Of a DNA stretch of 64,000 nucleotides, positions 57,986-64,000 are shown piece after piece. Made by a program: the position numbers and the translations under genes. Source of the stretch: CAIQPV01 sp963719855 (lineage in GTDB: Bacteria; Pseudomonadota; Gammaproteobacteria; Burkholderiales; Gallionellaceae); assembly GCA_963719855.1 (NCBI GenBank), contig CAVRDK010000004.1, forward strand, positions 1,302,001 through 1,366,000, in the 5' to 3' direction. Every line of letters starts with the position of its first letter. Position 1 is the stretch's first letter. The notes beneath the pieces were generated by a model. It was not told the origin of the DNA, made no database searches, and saw only the letters and a program-made list of their open reading frames with translations.

Positions 57986-58204
57986 ATCTTTGGTGCTACT
58001 ATCATCGACTGAAAAAAGATGGGTGTCTGGTGTTATACCGAAAGCGGACGTAGAATTGACCGTAGATAGACCAGCTTGACTGACTCTGACGTGCCATCTG
58101 CGGACTATCGAGGTGTAAAATACCCAGCGGTAAAGCCGACGTTCGCGAACAGTAACAACCGGCCATTTGCGGACGGTCACCAATATACCACCATGAGAGA
58201 ACAT

Positions 58205-58501
58205 ATGAATATTCCGCGTAGTATAGTAAATATTGTGGTTTTAGCCGTAAGTCTTTTCACTGTCTCTGGAGCTTATGCTGGATGTGTATGCAGATGTATG
58301 AACGGACAAAATGTTCCCTTGTGCAACAGCACACTTGATATACCACCGATATGCCCAGCGACGATTTGTCCAATTCAACCTCCTTCAATTGCTCCTATAC
58401 AATCACCTCAGTTGCCACCGCTCGGAACGCAAAACTGCCAGCCACAGCAGGTATTAAACCCTTATACAAATAAGTATGAGTGGCGGCGTGTGTGTCGCTG
58501 A
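58205..58501 (+). CDS. Small secreted Cys- and Pro-rich protein
   Basis: 98 residues from the MNIPRSIVN Met (four more from an ATG at 58193). Signal peptide with hydrophobic core IVVLAVSLFTVSGAYA and cleavage before GCVCRC. The mature part has about nine Cys (CVCRCMNGQ, LCNST, PICPATICPI) and a Pro-rich middle, then a tyrosine-rich basic end. Likely a disulfide-stabilised periplasmic or surface protein; no family recognised. Confidence 0.65.
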   Translation: MNIPRSIVNIVVLAVSLFTVSGAYAGCVCRCMNGQNVPLCNSTLDIPPICPATICPIQPPSIAPIQSPQLPPLGTQNCQPQQVLNPYTNKYEWRRVCR

Positions 58502-58516
58502 ACGAAGAAAAATGAA

Positions 58517-58771
58517 ATGGCACTAATCAGTGATGATGAAAAACAAGATTTCTGGTCTGCTATAGAGCAGACCAGTTATTCCCAAGAGGATTTTGATTTG
58601 ACCGAAATCGAAAAGAAACCGCAGACAGCAGGTGTTTTTGCGCTCAGTGGCAATGCCGTTGTGCAAAGAAAATCTAACGCAGTTAAGCGTGAATATTCGA
58701 TTGGGTATGAAACTTCATGGTCTGCCGAGTTTGAGGCAGATTTGAAGGCTGGTATTTTTGGCATAGCCTAG
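58517..58771 (+). CDS. Hypothetical 84-residue acidic protein
   Basis: Starts MALISDDEKQDFW, 15 bp after the Cys-rich gene. Soluble and acidic N-terminus, middle QTAGVFALSGNAVVQRKS, no known domain. Same strand and close spacing suggest co-transcription with its neighbours. Confidence 0.5.
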   Translation: MALISDDEKQDFWSAIEQTSYSQEDFDLTEIEKKPQTAGVFALSGNAVVQRKSNAVKREYSIGYETSWSAEFEADLKAGIFGIA

Positions 58772-58825
58772 ATAATCCTTAGTGCGCACACTGATCCATT
58801 GACAACAGACATAAGGAAGAGAGCA

Positions 58826-59263
58826 ATGAGTAAAGTTATTCTAATGGCGTTGTTAGTTTTTATAGGTGGCTGTGTCCAACCAATGTTTGCCAATAGCGAT
58901 GGATGGGTTAAGCTTGGTGTGTATGAGGCTAGGTCTGCCACAGTATATGCTCATCCTGCCAGCATTCTTACAAACGGCAACATAGTTCAAATGTGGAGTA
59001 TTTTTGACTTCAGCAATCCAAATGTATTGGGAAGCACAGGTATACAGTATTTATCGGCAAAATCACTCTATGAATATGACTGTGCAGAACGGAAAACAAA
59101 ACTGCTTGATGCCACTATGCACTCTGGAAATATGGGTGATGGTGTTGTGGTTCGTAGTTTTAGTAGTGAAGAGAAAGCATTAGAAGAATGGAAGTCAGTT
59201 CCACCCGGCAGCGTTTCTGAGCGTCTATGGACATATCCTTTCCCTCCGCCTATAAGATTGTAG
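58826..59263 (+). CDS. Surface-adhesin E-like secreted protein
   Basis: 145 residues from MSKVILMALL (GGAAG upstream). Signal segment with possible lipobox FIGGC, then the ~110-residue pattern of the surface-adhesin E superfamily: a tryptophan start (DGWVKLG), VYAHPASILTNGNIVQMWSIFDF, KSLYEYDCAERKTKL and a final VPPGSVSERLW. The second conserved Cys usually near the end is missing. Likely outer-surface protein of unknown ligand. Confidence 0.65.
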   Translation: MSKVILMALLVFIGGCVQPMFANSDGWVKLGVYEARSATVYAHPASILTNGNIVQMWSIFDFSNPNVLGSTGIQYLSAKSLYEYDCAERKTKLLDATMHSGNMGDGVVVRSFSSEEKALEEWKSVPPGSVSERLWTYPFPPPIRL

Positions 59264-59264
59264 T

Positions 59265-59470
59265 TGAGTGCTACTTTATTCTTGGAGCTCCTGCCACGGG
59301 AATCACCAGTTAGCTCTGCTGGCACTCCATAGTTCGTACAGTTTGGGTTCTTGCAGAAGTTAACCTGGATGCCGTTAGCAGTCGGCGGAATACGGTATTT
59401 AATCTTTGGTGAAACGGGGGAAGTGATGTTGTCCAAGATGCGAGAAAACAAGAAAGGAACAGGGTGAATT
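59265..59470 (-). pseudogene. Possible remnant of a transposase N-terminal zinc-binding domain
   Basis: A frame containing GIQVNFCKNPNCTNYGVPAE with a CxxxxC pair resembles the N-terminal zinc element of some IS-encoded proteins; it runs into the unrelated antisense of the adhesin-like gene and has no continuation. Remaining non-coding sequence up to 59686 shows nothing else supportable. Confidence 0.35.
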
Positions 59471-59686
59471 CTACACCCCACTCCTTAAAACGTCAACACC
59501 TTTTCTGAACGGCTTGCCGCGAGGTTGCCTTTTTTGTTTCTCAAGTGCTACGTCATGGATGTTCATGCCATCTTTGAAAGTTAAAGGTAAAAGGTCAGCT
59601 TGACGAAAGCCTTGTTCAGAATGGTTGCAATCAATGATAATAGCTACTCCTACAGGCAAGGGACAAACGGTAGCGTAATATTTACA

Positions 59687-60463
59687 ATGAAGCATATCTC
59701 CTCGCGCGACAACCCATTTTTCAAAGAGCTGCTCAAGCTCGCCGGTTCATCACGCCAGCGCAAAAAAACCGGGCAGACCCTGCTGGATGGAATACATCTG
59801 GTTCAAGCCTGTCTTGCTTCCGGCCACAAACCACAGCATCTGTTGGTGACAGAAACGGCATTGCAAGACCGCGAAGTGGCGGCACTGCTGAAAGAAATTT
59901 CCGGCGTTCCGCTCACGCAATTCGACGATAGGCTGTTCGCCGATCTCTCCGAACTCAAAACGCCCAGCGGCATTCTCGCTCTGATCGAACAGCCCGGCCC
60001 TTCGGTGTCACCCGAGAAAAGCCGTTTCTGTTTGCTGCTGGAAGATATTCAGGACCCCGGCAATCTCGGCTCCATGCTGCGCTCCGCTGCCGCTGCGGGA
60101 TGTGATGCCATGTTCCTGTCCAAAGGCTGCGCCGACGCATGGTCGCCCAAGGTGTTGCGCGCGGGGATGGGCGGGCATTTCGTACTCAGCATCCACGAGT
60201 CCGCAGATTTACTCGCCGTGGCTGCGGCGTTTCAGGGCAAGTTGCTGGCCGGATCGTTAACTGCGAAAACCAGTTTGTACGACTGCGACCTGCGCGACAA
60301 ACTGGCTTTCGCAATTGGCAACGAGGGGGCTGGGCTGTCCGATAGTTTGCTGGCGGCGGTCAGTCAGCACATCACCATACCCATGCCGGGAAAAGTCGAA
60401 TCGTTGAACGCGGCTGCTGCTGCTGCGGTGTGTTTGTTCGAGGCGGCAAGGCAACGCAGGTAG
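59687..60463 (+). CDS. TrmH/SpoU-family RNA 2'-O-methyltransferase
   Basis: 258 residues from MKHISSRDNPFF. N-terminal RNA-binding substrate domain (residues 1-95, GQTLLDGIHLVQACL) and C-terminal SPOUT knot: LLLEDIQDPGNLGSMLRSAAAAG (motif 1), FAIGNEGAGLSD (motif 2), ITIPMPGKVESLNAAAAAAV (motif 3), which forms the SAM-binding trefoil. It methylates a ribose in 23S rRNA or tRNA; the exact nucleotide cannot be read from sequence. Confidence 0.93.
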   Translation: MKHISSRDNPFFKELLKLAGSSRQRKKTGQTLLDGIHLVQACLASGHKPQHLLVTETALQDREVAALLKEISGVPLTQFDDRLFADLSELKTPSGILALIEQPGPSVSPEKSRFCLLLEDIQDPGNLGSMLRSAAAAGCDAMFLSKGCADAWSPKVLRAGMGGHFVLSIHESADLLAVAAAFQGKLLAGSLTAKTSLYDCDLRDKLAFAIGNEGAGLSDSLLAAVSQHITIPMPGKVESLNAAAAAAVCLFEAARQRR

Positions 60464-60484
60464 TAGGGCTGTCGCCGTCAGCTG

Positions 60485-60530
60485 GCAACTCGCAAAACCG
60501 CACGTACGGTTCGGAGGGTGGGGTGAGTCA
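60485..60530 (+). other. Possible group II intron domain V remnant
   Basis: CGCAAAACCGCACGTACGGTTCGGAGGG resembles the 3' half of a group II domain V plus the start of domain VI (compare CGCACGTACGGTTCT at 16989-17003). No maturase or 5' domains are nearby, so it is at most a fragment. Confidence 0.5.
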
Positions 60531-60557
60531 GTAGTTCATTCAAATACCAAATTTCGC

Positions 60558-61868
60558 TTACTGCGCAGCAGCTTCTTCGTCTTTCGGCATATTAATAACA
60601 CCTGTATTGAAGTCGTACTCGAATAGATCGCCATAGCGGCCCCACTCGATGGCGACGCGCAGGGCAGAGATGGCATCGGCCTCATTCAAAGTAAAGCGAA
60701 GTAGCCTGAGGAACAGTTCCTCGTGCAGGTCGCCGGAAGGATCTTGTACCAGCCCTTGGCGGATGTAAGCTATCAGGGGTACGTTTTCCAGCAGTTGTTG
60801 GCCGAAGATTACCTTGCGCTCGGAATTGTTGGCGAGTACATATTGCTTGCCAAGCGGATTAAGCATGATGTCTCCATGTTCGAGATGGGCAAAGCCCAGC
60901 AGAGTCAGGGCGCTGGACACAGCGAGAAGCTCCTCATCGCTGAACTCTGTTTCCTCCGCAAGCTTTGGTAAGTCTGCCCGCCCCAGGAAAGGTTCGTCGG
61001 CAAGAAGTTCCAGTATGCCCTCCATGCGGACAATCTCCGCATCCGGCAGGCGGTCGCCAAGTTGCAATTTGACTTCCTTCCCGGTAATCCGTCCCGTGCG
61101 TGTGGTACCCGCTGTCATCAGCCCGTAAACTTTGTCGATCAGACCACGTACTTCCGAACTTTCTACTTCCCTCGGGCGGGCAAGGATTACCGGCAATTCG
61201 TCGCGTACCCGTCCCGGGTCGCTGGCGAAAACCAGAACCCGGTCTGCCATCATGACTGCCTCTTCAATATTGTGCGAAACAACGAGAATTGCCTTGGTGG
61301 GAATTTTTCCGGTTTCCCAAAGCTCCAGAATGTCTTCGCGCAAGCGTTCTCCGGTCAACACATCGAGCGCAGAAAATGCTTCGTCCATCAGCAATACGTC
61401 GGGTTCCATGACCAAGGCGCGGGCGATGCCCACCCGCTGGCGCATGCCGCCGGACAACTCCCGGGGCAAAGCACCTTCAAAGCCAGACAGGCCAATCAAT
61501 TCGATGGCCGCTTCGGCACGCTGCACTCTATCCTTGGGGAGCATTCCTTTCGCCTCCAGACCCAGTTCAACATTTTTTTGAACGGTGAGCCACGGGAATA
61601 ACGCGAAAGACTGGAACACCATGCTGATCCCATCGGCCGGTCCATAGAGCGGGAGTCCCCGATAAAGAACCGACCCGCTGTCGGCGGGGATAAGTCCGGC
61701 CATGATACGCAACATAGTGGATTTGCCCGATCCAGACTGACCCAGCAATGCCACGATCTCTCCTTCGTTGAGGGTGAAATCGACACCTTCAAGGACGGAG
61801 CGGGCCGAACCATCCGCCGAGCGGAAAGATTTACCCACAGATTTGAGTTCGACGATAGGAGTGGTCAT
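60558..61868 (-). CDS. ABC importer ATPase with AAA-associated C-terminal domain
   Basis: 436 residues. ATPase core: Walker A GQSGSGKST, Q-loop VFQSFALFPW, signature ELSGGMRQRVGIARAL, Walker B VLLMDEAFSALD, switch VVSHNIEEA, as in nitrate/sulfonate/taurine (SsuB/TauB/NrtD-like) proteins. Residues about 280-430 form an AAA-associated domain (LADEPFLGRADLPKLAEE, then ERKVIFGQQLLENVPL) that probably senses a regulator or substrate. The partner permease is upstream on the same strand; no binding protein is present in the window. Confidence 0.93.
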   Translation of the reverse strand: MTTPIVELKSVGKSFRSADGSARSVLEGVDFTLNEGEIVALLGQSGSGKSTMLRIMAGLIPADSGSVLYRGLPLYGPADGISMVFQSFALFPWLTVQKNVELGLEAKGMLPKDRVQRAEAAIELIGLSGFEGALPRELSGGMRQRVGIARALVMEPDVLLMDEAFSALDVLTGERLREDILELWETGKIPTKAILVVSHNIEEAVMMADRVLVFASDPGRVRDELPVILARPREVESSEVRGLIDKVYGLMTAGTTRTGRITGKEVKLQLGDRLPDAEIVRMEGILELLADEPFLGRADLPKLAEETEFSDEELLAVSSALTLLGFAHLEHGDIMLNPLGKQYVLANNSERKVIFGQQLLENVPLIAYIRQGLVQDPSGDLHEELFLRLLRFTLNEADAISALRVAIEWGRYGDLFEYDFNTGVINMPKDEEAAAQ

Positions 61869-62005
61869 GGTGTGTATCCTTTACATAAAACTCGCGTAGC
61901 GATACGTTCGCCCCTTCCCTTGCAATGGTTCATCTGCGGGGGAAGGTTGGGATGGGGGAACGGGCATAGTTTGCATCATCATGGGTTGCACATTTATCGT
62001 GCCCG

Positions 62006-63736
62006 TTAGAAATGCAGGCGATTTTCTGTCATACGATAGAGCCTCCGCCAGACGAAATTATTAAATCCCATTACAAATATGCACATGACACAAATCCCCA
62101 AGGCAATCCGGGGGAAATCGCCGACTGCGGTCATCTCGGCGATGTAGCTGCCGAGGCCATGGGCTTTCAGGGTGGTATCGCCCCAAGTCACGTATTCGGC
62201 AACGATGCTGGCATTCCATGAACCACCTGACGCGGTGATGGCGCCCGTGACAAAACTGGGAAAGATCGCCGGAAGCAGATAGCGACGCCACTTGAGCATG
62301 CCGCTCAGACCAAAATTCTGCGCGGCATAGCGCAGTTCCATCGGCACGGTGGAGGCTCCGGCAATGACATTAAACAAGATGTACCACTGCGTGCCGAGGA
62401 TCATCAGGGGGGACAGCCAGATATCCGGGTTGAGGCTGAAGCGTACGAGTAAAAAGACGGCAATGGGAAACATCAAGTTGGCCGGAAATGCCGCTAGGAA
62501 TTGAATGATCGCCTGCGCACGCTCGGCGAACCTCGGATTCATCCCTATCCATACACCGACCGGAACCCAGACAAGGGCCGCCAGCGCAATCAGGATGATC
62601 ACCCGGGACATTGTGTAAAATCCCAGCACGAAGACTCGCCCAACCTCGCTCCAACCTACTTCAGTATGGATAAAGTGAATAAGAGCCCACAGGGCATAAA
62701 AAACTACGGCGGCAATGATTGCGTCCCAGATACGCTCCGGCATTGCGGAGGCTGTCTGGGGTCGCGCCCGAATCGACGTGCCATCGTAACGCAGCCGAAA
62801 TACAGCGAACGAGCGCTCCAGCAATCTGCCGAATGCGACTACGACTTCCTGAGTACGCTCGGTGCGGCGCAGCCAAGTCAGCAACCATGAGTCCTGGGCA
62901 GTTTCGCCGCCGGATTCCTCGAAGCGGAATTTGTCTGCCCAGGCAAGCAGCGGCCTGAAGAAAAGCTGGTCGTAGAGCATCACGCCGATCAACATCGCGC
63001 CGATGGCCCATCCGATTGCATGCAGATCACGCTGCTCGATGGCCAAGGCGATATAGGAACCGATGCCCGGCAGCTTGATGTTCTGGTTGGAAACCGAGAT
63101 AGCCTCCGAAGCGACAACGAAGAACCAGCCGCCCGACATGGACATCATCATGTTCCACAGCAGCCCCGGCGTGGCGAAGGGCAGTTCCAGCCGCCAGAAC
63201 TGTTGCCAGGCGGAAAGCTTGAACACGCTCGCGGCTTCCTTCAATTCAGCGGGAACGGTACGGAATCCCTGATAGACGCTGAAGGCCATGTTCCAGGCTT
63301 GGGAAGTGAAGATGGCGAATATTGCCGCACACTCGACACCGAGCAGGCTGCCGGGAAACAGGGCAATGAAAGCCGTGACCGTGATGGAAAGAAAACCGAG
63401 GACGGGAATCGACTGGAGAATATCCAGGATGGGCACCATAACTTTTTCCGCCGCGCGGTACCTCGTTGCCAGAACCGCAAATACACAACTGAATACTATG
63501 GAAGCGCCGAGGGCGATGAACATGCGCAGCGTGGTGCGGAGCAGGTAATAGGGCAAATATGCCGGGTCGAGAGATATCGGAAGCGTTTCACCCAATTGGT
63601 AGGGACGGGCCATCTGTCCGCCGCCGTAAGCCAGCAAAATTAATAGCGACAGCACTATAGGCAACAAGGCCAAATCCCATCGGTTCCCTCTAGCCTCAAC
63701 GACTTGCCGAGGAAAAAACTGCTTGCGTTCACTCAT
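62006..63736 (-). CDS. ABC importer permease with two transmembrane modules
   Basis: 576 residues, about twice the usual length. Two BPD_transp_1 modules: first about 75-260 with EAASVFKLSAWQQFWRLELP, second about 375-565 with EYVTWGDTTLKAHGLG after LRYAAQNFGLSGMLKWRRYLLP; each contains an EAA-type coupling loop. Twelve or so membrane helices in all. One chain can thus form the whole membrane pore, with two copies of the downstream ATPase. Family resemblance is to nitrate/sulfonate/bicarbonate importers. The 137-bp gap to the ATPase gene holds no gene. Confidence 0.92.
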   Translation of the reverse strand: MSERKQFFPRQVVEARGNRWDLALLPIVLSLLILLAYGGGQMARPYQLGETLPISLDPAYLPYYLLRTTLRMFIALGASIVFSCVFAVLATRYRAAEKVMVPILDILQSIPVLGFLSITVTAFIALFPGSLLGVECAAIFAIFTSQAWNMAFSVYQGFRTVPAELKEAASVFKLSAWQQFWRLELPFATPGLLWNMMMSMSGGWFFVVASEAISVSNQNIKLPGIGSYIALAIEQRDLHAIGWAIGAMLIGVMLYDQLFFRPLLAWADKFRFEESGGETAQDSWLLTWLRRTERTQEVVVAFGRLLERSFAVFRLRYDGTSIRARPQTASAMPERIWDAIIAAVVFYALWALIHFIHTEVGWSEVGRVFVLGFYTMSRVIILIALAALVWVPVGVWIGMNPRFAERAQAIIQFLAAFPANLMFPIAVFLLVRFSLNPDIWLSPLMILGTQWYILFNVIAGASTVPMELRYAAQNFGLSGMLKWRRYLLPAIFPSFVTGAITASGGSWNASIVAEYVTWGDTTLKAHGLGSYIAEMTAVGDFPRIALGICVMCIFVMGFNNFVWRRLYRMTENRLHF

Positions 63737-63932
63737 GTTCGTATTGTTTTCTTGGTTCGCTCCCGCCCGAGAGGATCAGGATGGCAACAACGACATAATA
63801 CCGGAAACAAAAGCCTATCGTGTCCATTCGCTGGGGATTATGCAACGCGTCGCAGTGACCTATCTGGTTGCCACGTCAAGGGGGTACTAAGTTGCTTAAC
63901 TTTAACGTGGCATGTTTGTAATTACCTTCTCC

Positions 63933-63988
63933 CTTACTTGACCACGATCAAGTAAGAATTTGCCCGTTTCACTTAGACTTGATCAAGT
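63933..63988. promoter_or_regulatory. Two TTGATCAAG-type inverted repeats
   Basis: CTTACTTGA-ccacga-TCAAGTAAG (63933-63956) is a perfect 9-bp inverted repeat, and ACTTGATCAAGT (63977-63988) a perfect palindrome with the same core. They lie about 200-250 bp upstream of the permease gene; paired operator sites are possible, or the end of another repeat element outside the window. No gene is seen in 63737-64000. Confidence 0.45.
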
Positions 63989-64000
63989 AGATTTGATGAA

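Noticed and set aside
59471..59695. 74-codon minus-strand frame ahead of the methyltransferase gene
   Set aside because: Overlaps the methyltransferase start, lacks a ribosome-binding site and has no recognisable domain.

Overview
The window looks like a chromosomal segment of a betaproteobacterium, probably of the Gallionellaceae / Nitrosomonadales type. This placement is inference from gene content: a fused cbb3 oxidase, an EarP/EF-P(Arg32) pair, a rubrerythrin–HdrD-like–DUF3501 operon and dense signalling and IS load. No rRNA or intact tRNA is present to confirm it. Five otherwise intact genes carry one-base frameshifts, so either assembly errors or recent decay must be considered throughout.

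Layout. 0.2-2.7 kb: peroxide/redox operon (rubrerythrin, Fe-S protein, DUF3501). 3.3-9 kb: an outer-membrane beta-barrel protein and a 1272-codon BTAD/cyclase-like/STAND-ATPase/TPR regulator, both frameshifted. 9.1-12.1 kb: a 1242-bp perfect direct duplication, each copy holding an HU gene, a small winged-helix gene and a 51-codon membrane protein. 12.1-27.2 kb: a mobile island with a lipoprotein, an XRE regulator, a collapsed group II twintron with an IS1380-type insertion, a three-gene recombination operon (ParB-like protein plus two giant tyrosine recombinases) broken by an IS66 element, and a toxin-antitoxin pair. The island ends at a 45-bp 3' fragment of tRNA-Arg(CCG), and a helically phased GTGAC repeat array follows.

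28-37 kb returns to core-type genes: the Prc protease, then a two-component operon (REC-HATPase protein, 1421-aa hybrid kinase with Hpt, output response regulator) with an IS4-type element in its upstream region. 39-42 kb holds a cysteine-less DsrC-like protein, a small inverted-repeat element, a third IS and a 30-aa basic protein. 42-45.3 kb encodes a cbb3 oxidase in which CcoN, CcoO and two CcoP-like haem c domains are one polypeptide.

45.4-49.8 kb is a cyclic-di-GMP neighbourhood: a YcgR/PilZ effector, a c-di-GMP-I (GEMM) riboswitch in front of three tiny uncharacterised genes, and a Rossmann-PAS-GGDEF diguanylate cyclase. 50-58 kb: fumC, a MacAB-like efflux operon, earP and efp. 58-60.5 kb: small secreted proteins and a TrmH-type rRNA methyltransferase. 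60.5-63.7 kb: an ABC importer (ATPase with C-terminal associated domain, double permease) without a binding protein in view.

The most unusual part is 12-27.7 kb, where the recombinase trio, the nested introns, the tRNA-derived end and the phased repeat array together look like a composite integrative element whose exact family I cannot name.
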